Source: Pseudomonas oryzihabitans
GTDB taxonomy: Bacteria; Pseudomonadota; Gammaproteobacteria; Pseudomonadales; Pseudomonadaceae
Assembly (NCBI RefSeq): GCF_014522265.1
Contig: NZ_CP017024.1
Span: forward strand, 4,474,501-4,538,500
Reading direction: 5' to 3'
Length of the DNA: 64,000 nt
The position numbers and the translations under genes were made by a program. Below, piece by piece: positions 54,072 through 61,361 of the stretch. Every line of letters starts with the position of its first letter. Positions within the stretch are counted from its first letter, which is position 1. The notes under the pieces are model-generated. The model was not told the origin of the DNA and searched no databases. It saw nothing but the letters and a program-made list of their open reading frames with translations.

Positions 54072-57000
54072 TCAAGGCGCAATTGGCAGATCGGAGGACA
54101 GGGAATCACCGCGGACGGGTGGCCTGATCCTGAACCAGATGGCATACATGGCCGGCAGGAATACGAGGGTGAGCACGGTGCCCGCGAGGGTGCCGCCGAT
54201 GAGGGTGTAGGCCAGGGTGCCCCAGAACACCGAATGGGTAAGGGGGATGAAGGCCAGCACCGCCGCCAGCGCCGTGAGGATCACCGGTCTTGCGCGCTGC
54301 ACGGTCGCCTCGACCACCGCCTGGAAGGGGGGCAGGCCGTCCTGCTCGTTCTGGTGGATCTGCCCGATCAGGATCAGGGTGTTGCGCATCAGGATGCCCG
54401 ACAGCGCGATCAACCCGACCAGGGCATTGATGCCGAAGGGTTGCTGAAACAGGATCAGGGTCGGTACCACCCCGATCAGCCCCAGGGGACTGGTCAGGAA
54501 GACCATGATCATCGCGGCCATGGAACGCACCTGCAGGATGATGATGAGCAGCGTCAAGGCGATCATCAGCGGGAAGATCGGCAGCATCGCCGCCATCGCC
54601 TTGCCCGACTCCTCGATGGCGCCCGCCTGTACGATCCGATAGCCCGCCGGCAAGCGCTGGATGATCGGCTGCAGCTGCTGGAGCACGGCGGTGGAAACGT
54701 CCGGCGGTTGCAGCTCTTCGGCGATATCGCCGCGCACGGTGATCGTCGGCACCCGATCGCGTCGCCGCATGAGCGGCTCTTCCAGCTGCACCTCCAGGTC
54801 GCCGATCTGCGACAGCGGAATGCGCTGGCCCTGGGCGCCGACCAGGGTGAGATCGCCCAACCGCGCCGGATCGAGGCGAACATCACCGGCCGCGCGCGCC
54901 ACCACCTGGACGGTGCGAATGTCTTCGCGCACCGCCGTAACCGGCACGCCGCTGAGCAGGAATTGCAGCTGCTGCGCGACGGCGCTGGAGCTCAGGCCCA
55001 TGGCCTGCAGGCGATCCTGCTGCAACCTGAAGCGCAGCACCGGCGTGCGCGTGCCCCAATCGCTGTTGACGGTACGCATCAGCGGACTGGCACGCATCAC
55101 CTGCTCCACCTCCGCGGCCACCCGCCGCAGCACCTGCGGATCGGGACCGCTCACGCGAAAGGCGACCGGGAACGGCGAATAGGGCCCGAACACCAGTTGG
55201 GTGACCCGCAGCCGTGCCTCCGGCGCGAGTCCGGCGGCAATGGCGTCACGCAGCCGCATCTTGAGAGCTTCACGGGCCTCGGGGTTGTCGGTGCGGACGA
55301 TGATCTTGGCGAACGACGGATCCGGCAGCTCCGGACTCATGGCGAGAAAGAAGCGCGGCGCACCCTGCCCGATGTACGAGGTCACGATCCGGGCATCATC
55401 CTGCTGGGCAAGCCAGGCCTCGACCTTGGCGGTCGCCCGTTCGGTCTCGCTGATCGAGGTGCCATAGGGCATCTGCACCTCCACCATCACCTCGGGGCGA
55501 TCGGAGATGGGAAAGAACTGCTTCTTGACGACAGCCATGCCCAGGATGGCGGCCACGAACAGGCCGATCACCAGCAGCGCGACCAGCCACTTGCGGGCAA
55601 TCACCTGGCCGAGAACGCGGCGGAAGCGGTGGTAGCGCGGCGTGTCGTAAAGCGCGGTGTGGCCACCCTCGACGGTCTTGGTCTCCGGCAGCAGCTTGAC
55701 GCCCAGGTAGGGCGTGAACACCACTGCCACGACCCAGGAGGTGATCAGCGCGATGCCGACGATCCAGAACATGTTGCTGGTGTATTCACCCGCCGCGGAC
55801 TGGGCAAAGCCATTGGGCATGAAGCCCACGGCGGTCACCAGGGTACCGGCCAGCATGGGAGCGGCGGTGTGGCTCCAGGCATAGGCGGAGGCTTTGCCGC
55901 GGCTATAGCCCTCCTCCATCTTCACCACCATCATCTCGATGGCGATGATGGCATCGTCCACCAGCAGCCCCAGGGCCAGGATCAGCGAGCCCAGGGTAAT
56001 GCGATCGAAATTCTTGCCGGTGGCGGCCATGACGAGAAACACCGCCGCCAGCGTCAGGGGGACCGCGGCCGCCACGACGATGCCCACCCGCCAGCCCATG
56101 CTGACGAAGCACACCACCATCACCACCAGCAGGGCGACAAAGAACTTGATCATGAATTCGTCGACCGACGAGGCGATGTTGACCGCCTGGTCGGTCACCT
56201 TGGTCAGACTCATGCCCAGGGGCATCTCAGCGTTTATGTTGCCGACTTCGCCTTCAAGTGACTTGCCGAGATCCAGGCCATTCCAGCCGTCGCGCATGAC
56301 GATGCCCAGCAGCAGCGCCGGCTCGCCACCGCTGCGGATGACGAAGGTGGCCGGGTCTTCATAGCCACGCGTCACCGTCGCGACGTCGGCCAGTTTGAAG
56401 GTGCGGCCCTTGACGATCACCGGGGTGTCGCGGATGGCATCGAGCTGTTCGAAGGCGCCATCCAGACGGACGAAGACCTCGGGGCCGCGGGTTTCGATGG
56501 AGCCCGCGGGCGTCAGGACATTCTGGGCATTGAGCGCGGCGAAGATGTCTTGCGGTGCCACGCCCAGGGTCGCCAGGCGATCGTGGGAAAACTCCACATA
56601 GATGCGCTCGGTCTGCTCACCCAGGATATTGACCTTCTTGACCCCCGGTACATGCAGCAGACGCTGGCGCAGCGTTTCCGCCTCGCGTGCCAGCAGCCGT
56701 TGCGACTCGCCCCGGGCCTTGAGTGCGAAGAGCGCGAAGGTGACGTCGGCGTATTCATCGTTGACCATTGGCCCGCTCACCCCGGCGGGCAAGGTCTTGG
56801 CTTCGTCACTGATCTTCTTGCGCGCCTGGTAGAACTCCTCGGGCACCTCGGCCGGCGGTGTGCTGTCGAGCAGCGTCAGGGTGGTAAAGGCCAGGCCCGG
56901 ACGGGTATAGGTCTCCGAGCGCTCGTACCAGCGCAATTCCTGCAGGCGCTTTTCCAGTTTCTCGGCGACCTGATCCTGCATCTCGTGCGCCGTGGCCCCC

Positions 57001-57170
57001 GGCCAGGCCGTGATGATGGTCATGACCTTGACCGTGAAGGCCGGATCTTCCGCCCGGCCCAGCTTGAAGAACGACAGTACCCCGCCGACCGAGATCAGCA
57101 GGATCAGAAACAGGGTGATGGAGCGCTCGCGGACGGCCAGCGCCGACAGATTGAATCGGCTGTCGCTCAC
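54072..57170 (-). CDS. RND efflux transporter permease
   Basis: A 1032-residue inner-membrane proton antiporter of the HAE/AcrB superfamily. It starts at GTG 57170, overlapping the fusion-protein stop (GTGA). The first helix ITLFLILLISVGGVLSFFKLGRAEDPAF has the RAEDPAF signature of the subgroup related to MexF-distant, 'heavy/acriflavin' AcrB-like proteins. Proton-relay acids lie in ALGLLVDDAIIAIEMM (Asp-Asp), and a second half repeats the fold (SPLGLIGVVPTLILFQQPFG, LIALSGILMRNTLILI). Substrate is unknown. Forms a tripartite pump with the fusion protein upstream and the NodT protein across the TetR gene. Confidence 0.95.
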   Translation of the reverse strand: MSDSRFNLSALAVRERSITLFLILLISVGGVLSFFKLGRAEDPAFTVKVMTIITAWPGATAHEMQDQVAEKLEKRLQELRWYERSETYTRPGLAFTTLTLLDSTPPAEVPEEFYQARKKISDEAKTLPAGVSGPMVNDEYADVTFALFALKARGESQRLLAREAETLRQRLLHVPGVKKVNILGEQTERIYVEFSHDRLATLGVAPQDIFAALNAQNVLTPAGSIETRGPEVFVRLDGAFEQLDAIRDTPVIVKGRTFKLADVATVTRGYEDPATFVIRSGGEPALLLGIVMRDGWNGLDLGKSLEGEVGNINAEMPLGMSLTKVTDQAVNIASSVDEFMIKFFVALLVVMVVCFVSMGWRVGIVVAAAVPLTLAAVFLVMAATGKNFDRITLGSLILALGLLVDDAIIAIEMMVVKMEEGYSRGKASAYAWSHTAAPMLAGTLVTAVGFMPNGFAQSAAGEYTSNMFWIVGIALITSWVVAVVFTPYLGVKLLPETKTVEGGHTALYDTPRYHRFRRVLGQVIARKWLVALLVIGLFVAAILGMAVVKKQFFPISDRPEVMVEVQMPYGTSISETERATAKVEAWLAQQDDARIVTSYIGQGAPRFFLAMSPELPDPSFAKIIVRTDNPEAREALKMRLRDAIAAGLAPEARLRVTQLVFGPYSPFPVAFRVSGPDPQVLRRVAAEVEQVMRASPLMRTVNSDWGTRTPVLRFRLQQDRLQAMGLSSSAVAQQLQFLLSGVPVTAVREDIRTVQVVARAAGDVRLDPARLGDLTLVGAQGQRIPLSQIGDLEVQLEEPLMRRRDRVPTITVRGDIAEELQPPDVSTAVLQQLQPIIQRLPAGYRIVQAGAIEESGKAMAAMLPIFPLMIALTLLIIILQVRSMAAMIMVFLTSPLGLIGVVPTLILFQQPFGINALVGLIALSGILMRNTLILIGQIHQNEQDGLPPFQAVVEATVQRARPVILTALAAVLAFIPLTHSVFWGTLAYTLIGGTLAGTVLTLVFLPAMYAIWFRIRPPVRGDSLSSDLPIAP

Positions 57171-58282
57171 GGCTGCTTCCCTTCCAAGGCACTGTTGGCA
57201 GTGGTGGCCAGGCGGATCGCCTGGCCCTCGTGAAGGAGATGAACGCCGAGGGCCACGACCCTGTCACCCGGCAGGAGGGGGCCGTCCACCAGGGCGGTGT
57301 CATCCGACACCTGACGAATCTGCACGGGTACCCAGGCGACCTGCCCGGGCGAGCCCTGGATACGCCAGACCCCCGCGCCTTTGCCCGCGTCGTACAGGGC
57401 GCCCAGCGGCACCTGCAAGGCATTCGCCCGATGCCCGGACTCTTCCGGAATGCGCAGTCTCACAGTGGTGCCCAGGGGCGCACTGGCCAGCGTCCCTTCG
57501 AGCACATAGCGCGCCTCGAAGGTACGCGTCTCGCGGTCGGTGCTGTCTGATAACTGCCGCAACCGAGCCGGTCCCGGCTGTTCCGCAGCGCCCAGACGGG
57601 TGGCTTGGGCCAGGGAGCCAAGCGTCGGACGCAAGGTCTCCGGCAGCTGGACGACGACCTCCCGGGCGCCTGCACGAGCCAGGCGCACCACGCTCTGTCC
57701 AGCGGCTACGACCTGCCCGGGCTCGGCCAGCGTATCGACCACGGTGCCATCCGCATCGGCCACCAGGACGGTATAACGGCTGGCGTTGAAGGCGACTTCC
57801 GCCTGGGCTTCGGCAGCCTTGAGCTGGGCCCTGGCCGTATCCGCCGCAGCCTTGATCTGATCGTAGCCGGAGACCGAGATCGCCCCCGTGCCCCGTAGAT
57901 CCCGGTAGCGCGCCTCATCGCCCGCCGCCTGGCGGGCCCGCGCCTGGGCCGCGGCCACGGCCTCGCGCTGCGCCTGCAGGGCCAGTTGCAGATCGATGGG
58001 ATCAAGCTTCAGCAGCGGCTGCCCGCGCTTGACGGTTTCACCGATGTCCACCAGCCGTTCGGCGACCTTGCCGGCGACGCGAAAGCCCAGATCGCTCTGC
58101 ACTCGTGCGGCGACGATGCCGGTAAAGGTGCGGCTAGCGCGCTCGGCGGGCTCCGCCACCGCAGCTCGCACCAAAGGCGCCTGCGTGCGGGGATCGCCCT
58201 GGGAAGGGGCGTTGCAACCGCCAAGGGACAGCGAAAGGACGGTAGCACCCACAGCGGTGGAAAGCAGACGGCGCGCGAACAT
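57167..58282 (-). CDS. RND efflux membrane fusion lipoprotein
   Basis: A 371-residue periplasmic adaptor. A lipobox ends the signal sequence (LSLSLGGC, Cys about 23), so it is a lipoprotein. The lipoyl half-motifs VAARVQSDLGFRVAGKVAERLVDIGETVKRGQPLLKLDPIDL and YTVLVADADGTVVDTLAEPGQVVAAGQSV flank a helical hairpin rich in Ala/Gln (QREAVAAAQARARQAAGDEARYRDL). It links the permease to the outer-membrane channel. GGAG lies six bases upstream of the ATG. First gene of the MFP-RND-fabF unit. Confidence 0.95.
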   Translation of the reverse strand: MFARRLLSTAVGATVLSLSLGGCNAPSQGDPRTQAPLVRAAVAEPAERASRTFTGIVAARVQSDLGFRVAGKVAERLVDIGETVKRGQPLLKLDPIDLQLALQAQREAVAAAQARARQAAGDEARYRDLRGTGAISVSGYDQIKAAADTARAQLKAAEAQAEVAFNASRYTVLVADADGTVVDTLAEPGQVVAAGQSVVRLARAGAREVVVQLPETLRPTLGSLAQATRLGAAEQPGPARLRQLSDSTDRETRTFEARYVLEGTLASAPLGTTVRLRIPEESGHRANALQVPLGALYDAGKGAGVWRIQGSPGQVAWVPVQIRQVSDDTALVDGPLLPGDRVVALGVHLLHEGQAIRLATTANSALEGKQP

Positions 58283-58327
58283 GGAAGCTCCGAGAGGATG
58301 CCAGCAGAGCGCGCAATTTGATACTAG

Positions 58328-58351
58328 TGACCATTTTAGTCAATAGTCACA
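58328..58351. promoter_or_regulatory. TetR operator in front of the efflux operon
   Basis: GTGAC-N14-GTCAC, a 24-bp inverted repeat preceded by TA, 46 bases upstream of the fusion-protein start. The same design with the same 14-base spacer occurs at 59016-59039 in front of the repressor and NodT genes. In inverse orientation the two sites also share the extension GTCACTA, which supports recognition by one protein. Confidence 0.7.
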
Positions 58352-58358
58352 AGACAAT

Positions 58359-58976
58359 TTAGGGCGAGAGGCTACGCAGCACCAGGTTGGACAGCTGGGT
58401 AAGAGCGACATCGAAATGCTCGAAGCTGTGCTGGAGCATCAGCGGATTCAGATAGGGTCGCAACACGAGATAGGTCGCCATCGTCACGTCGTCAATCGGC
58501 GTCTTGCGCTCGAACTGTCCTTCCCCGCGGCCCTGCACCAGGATCTCCTTGAGCAGCTCCTGCATCCGCGCTTCGTAGCTGATCGTGGCCGGCCAGCGGC
58601 CCGACGCCGCAGAAATGGCGATTTCGTAAAGCTTTCGATCGTCTGAAAACAGCCGCAGGGTTGCCGCCGGAAGGCTCTGAAACAGCCTTCTTAGCTTTTC
58701 GGGGGCTTGGGTAGCTGAGGCCACCGCGGCCCTGGCCTCGGCCTCGATTCCGCTCAGGCAATCCGCACAGATGGCCTCGCCAATCGCCTGCTTCGAATCG
58801 AAGAACTTGTAAATGTAGGCCTTGGAAAACCCGATGCTCCGGGCGAGTTCGGACACCGTGGTTTTCTCGTAGCCGTAGTGGCTGAAGTGTTCTTTCGCTG
58901 CCACCATGATCTGGTGGCGAACGTCGTGCTCGGCCGGTCCACGAGCCTGGCCAGGGGAAACGGATTCGGTAGTCAT
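58359..58976 (-). CDS. TetR family repressor of the RND efflux locus
   Basis: A 205-residue TetR protein with the HTH at about 35-70 (KEHFSHYGYEKTTVSELARSIGFSKAYIYKFFDSKQAIGEAI). The ligand domain reads CADCLSGIEAEARAAVASATQ and YLVLRPYLNPLMLQHSFEHF. I chose ATG 58976; the frame is open to a GTG at 59039, but that codon lies within the operator. It is flanked by the two matching inverted repeats at 58328 and 59016 and lies between the pump genes and the NodT gene, so it should control both arms. Confidence 0.93.
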   Translation of the reverse strand: MTTESVSPGQARGPAEHDVRHQIMVAAKEHFSHYGYEKTTVSELARSIGFSKAYIYKFFDSKQAIGEAICADCLSGIEAEARAAVASATQAPEKLRRLFQSLPAATLRLFSDDRKLYEIAISAASGRWPATISYEARMQELLKEILVQGRGEGQFERKTPIDDVTMATYLVLRPYLNPLMLQHSFEHFDVALTQLSNLVLRSLSP

Positions 58977-59015
58977 GGGGCTGGGTGTTCCGGCAGTTGC
59001 AAAATGATGCGGAAG

Positions 59016-59039
59016 GTGACCAATATACACTTTAGTCAC
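59016..59039. promoter_or_regulatory. TetR operator between the repressor and NodT genes
   Basis: GTGAC-N14-GTCAC, the second copy of the element at 58328. Its right arm is part of a perfect 13-bp palindrome TTTAGTCACTAAA (59031-59043). It is 36 bases from the NodT-gene start and 40 from the repressor start, so a bound repressor would shut both divergent genes. Confidence 0.72.
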
Positions 59040-59074
59040 TAAAACCGTTCAGGCGTTGCTCAGGATAAAAGCCC

Positions 59075-60547
59075 ATGCGCTCCAGACTCCAGATTATTCT
59101 GCTCACCAGCGCCACCCTGGCGAGCGGCTGTACGGTGGGGCCTGACTACCGCGCCCCTGAAGTTGCGCTTCCAGCAAACTTCCAGCGGGAGCCGGGGCCA
59201 GCGCCCCTGGCCGATCAGGCGCTGGCTGGCTGGTGGGACCGTTTCAACGATCCGCTCCTGAGCCGCCTGGTAAACCAGGCCCTCGCGCAGAATCTCGATC
59301 TGGTCCAGGCCGACGCACGCATTACCCAGGCTCGCGCCGGCCTTAGGGCGGCCGATGCCGCGCTATTGCCGGCAGGCGATCTTGGTGGCCAGGCCGGTCG
59401 TGCCTATCAGTCGCTGGAAACACCGCTTGGACGGGTGCTCGATTCAGCGCCCGGCTACGCCAGGAGCGGTTCTTCCTATGAGGCCAATCTTGACTCAAGC
59501 TGGGAGCTGGATGTGTTTGGCGATCTGCGCCGAGGTCGTGAAGCCGCCCGGGCCGACTACCAGGCCAGCGTGGCGGGTGCCCGTGCCGTGCGCCTTGCCG
59601 TGGCTGCCCAGACCGCCGATCTCTATGTCGACATCCGCGGACTGCAGACACGCCTGGCGATCGCTCGCCATCAGGTCGACACCCAGCAGGGCTTGCTGTC
59701 GATGGTCAGGCTACTGAACGGCAAGGACCTGGCGACCGACCGGGAGCTACGCCAGGCCGAAGGAGGCTTGGCCGAGGTCCAGGCCTCGATACCCGGCCTG
59801 GAGTTCTCGCTGGAGCGGGCCATGAATGCACTGGACGTGATGCTGGCGGCGCCACCTGGCACCTGGCGTACCCAACTGGCTGGCGCCGCGTCCATTCCCG
59901 ACGCCCCCCGCATCGAAACGGCAGGCACGCCCGCCGACCTGCTCCGTCGACGTCCGGACCTGATCGCGGCCGAGCGCCGCCTGGCCGCCGCCAATGCCCG
60001 GATCGGCGCCGCAATGGCCGAGTACTATCCCAAGATCTCCCTGAGCGCTCTGCTCGGCAGCGCCACCACGATTTCCAGTGGCAATCTCTTCAGCCACGAC
60101 GCCAATCAGGCGCTCGGTGCCCTGGGCGTACGCTGGCGGCTGTTCGACTTCGGCCGGATCGATGCGCAGATCCAGGCGGCCAAGGGACAGCGCGCAGAAT
60201 CGCTGGCGGCCTATCGGCTGGCGGCATTGCGCGCCACCGAAGACGTCGAAGATGCCCTCACCGGCCAGCTGAAGCGCGAAGAGCAGGTCACTCTGCTGAC
60301 GGCGGGCGAGGCCTCGCTCAGCCAGGCCCGCCAGGCCGCCACCCTCGCCTACCAGAAGGGCGTGCTGCCCCTGGTCGATGTTCTGCACGCCGATGAACGC
60401 CTGCTACGCACGGCCGATGCACGTGCCCAGGCGCAAACGGCAGCCGCACAGGCGCAAACGGCAGCCGCACAGGCGGCAATAAGCACTTTCAAGGCGTTGG
60501 GCGGAGGCTGGCAATCCGCTTCCCCCGCCGCCTTGAGTTTGCGATAG
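59075..60547 (+). CDS. NodT family outer-membrane efflux lipoprotein
   Basis: A 490-residue TolC-like channel. The lipobox ASGC at about 16-19 anchors it; TVGPDYRAPEVALPANF follows, the standard start of the OprM/NodT group. Two repeats of the outer-membrane efflux fold are visible (WWDRFNDPLLSRLVNQALAQNLDLVQADARITQARAG and PADLLRRRPDLIAAERRLAAANARIGAAMAEYYPKISLSA). It completes the tripartite pump with the fusion protein and permease on the other side of the TetR gene, transcribed divergently from them. The C-terminal region carries a 7-residue tandem repeat. Confidence 0.95.
   Translation: MRSRLQIILLTSATLASGCTVGPDYRAPEVALPANFQREPGPAPLADQALAGWWDRFNDPLLSRLVNQALAQNLDLVQADARITQARAGLRAADAALLPAGDLGGQAGRAYQSLETPLGRVLDSAPGYARSGSSYEANLDSSWELDVFGDLRRGREAARADYQASVAGARAVRLAVAAQTADLYVDIRGLQTRLAIARHQVDTQQGLLSMVRLLNGKDLATDRELRQAEGGLAEVQASIPGLEFSLERAMNALDVMLAAPPGTWRTQLAGAASIPDAPRIETAGTPADLLRRRPDLIAAERRLAAANARIGAAMAEYYPKISLSALLGSATTISSGNLFSHDANQALGALGVRWRLFDFGRIDAQIQAAKGQRAESLAAYRLAALRATEDVEDALTGQLKREEQVTLLTAGEASLSQARQAATLAYQKGVLPLVDVLHADERLLRTADARAQAQTAAAQAQTAAAQAAISTFKALGGGWQSASPAALSLR
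60428..60469 (+). repeat. 21-bp tandem repeat inside the NodT gene
   Basis: Two perfect copies of a 21-base unit beginning CAGGCGCAAACGG, followed by a partial third. In frame they encode AQTAAAQ twice, lengthening a C-terminal helix without a frameshift. Copy number could vary between strains. Confidence 0.85.
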
Positions 60548-60728
60548 CAGAAGACGGCACCTGCTGCACCGGGCCAGTCCGAGCGGCTGTCCGGTACAAA
60601 AGCCGGGATTCTGCATCGCGACCCCTGCAAGCCGGCCGGCCATACTGGATACCCATGGCCGGCACCGGTCAGCTCCCCAGGTAGACAGCCATTCCGGTCG
60701 TCCCATGCCAGCAGGTTAAGACACGTCA

Positions 60729-61361
60729 ATGCAACACTTCGCCCTCTACCTCCTGCTGTGCGGCCTCACCATCGCCAGCCCCGGCCCGGGCGTACTGCTC
60801 ACGATCACCAATGCGCTGCAGCTGCGGCTGCGCGGCGCCCTGCCGGGCATCCTCGGGGTGGTGCTGGGCATACTGCTGGTGGCCATCCTGGCCAGCACCG
60901 CGCTCGGCGCCCTGGTGAGCAGCTCGCCAAGGACCCTGCAGGGATTGCAGCTGGTCGGCGCGCTCTACCTGGGTTGGCTGGGGCTGCGGCGTCTGCGCAG
61001 TCCCGCGGCCCAAGGCCGGCAGCCTGCCGCCACTTGGCCTTCGGTCAGCGGTGGCAGACACCTCCTGCAGGGCTTGCTGGTGTCCCTCACCAACCCCAAG
61101 CTGATCCTCTTCTTTCTGGCGCTGTTTCCGCCCTTCATCCAGGTGGATCGCCCGGTGTTGCCGCAGCTGGTGCTGCTGGTGGCGACCTTCGGCCTGATGA
61201 GCTTTATCATCCATTGCAGCTACGCCGGGGCGGCGACAGTTCTGAGTGCCCGCCTGACCTCGGATACCGCCCTCGCCCGGCTGCAGCGGGCGGCTGGCGC
61301 GCTCTTCCTGGTGTTCGCCACGCTGTTGCTGGGGGCGGCCCTGGGGTCCCCAGGCGCCTAG
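60729..61361 (+). CDS. LysE family amino acid exporter
   Basis: A 210-residue LysE/RhtB exporter with about six helices. The N-terminal signature LTIASPGPGVLLTITNALQ, then GALPGILGVVLGILLVAIL, and the central GGRHLLQGLLVSLTNPKLILFFLALFPPFI are all family marks. It exports an amino acid or derivative across the inner membrane. It is convergent with the GGDEF/EAL gene; the two stop codons share the same CTAG. Confidence 0.93.
   Translation: MQHFALYLLLCGLTIASPGPGVLLTITNALQLRLRGALPGILGVVLGILLVAILASTALGALVSSSPRTLQGLQLVGALYLGWLGLRRLRSPAAQGRQPAATWPSVSGGRHLLQGLLVSLTNPKLILFFLALFPPFIQVDRPVLPQLVLLVATFGLMSFIIHCSYAGAATVLSARLTSDTALARLQRAAGALFLVFATLLLGAALGSPGA

Noticed and set aside
53985-56261. A 758-codon open frame on the plus strand through the RND permease
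   Set aside because: It is antisense to a clearly conserved RND transporter, is dominated by His/Asp/Gln/Arg and shows no domain; long antisense frames are expected in GC-rich codon-biased genes.
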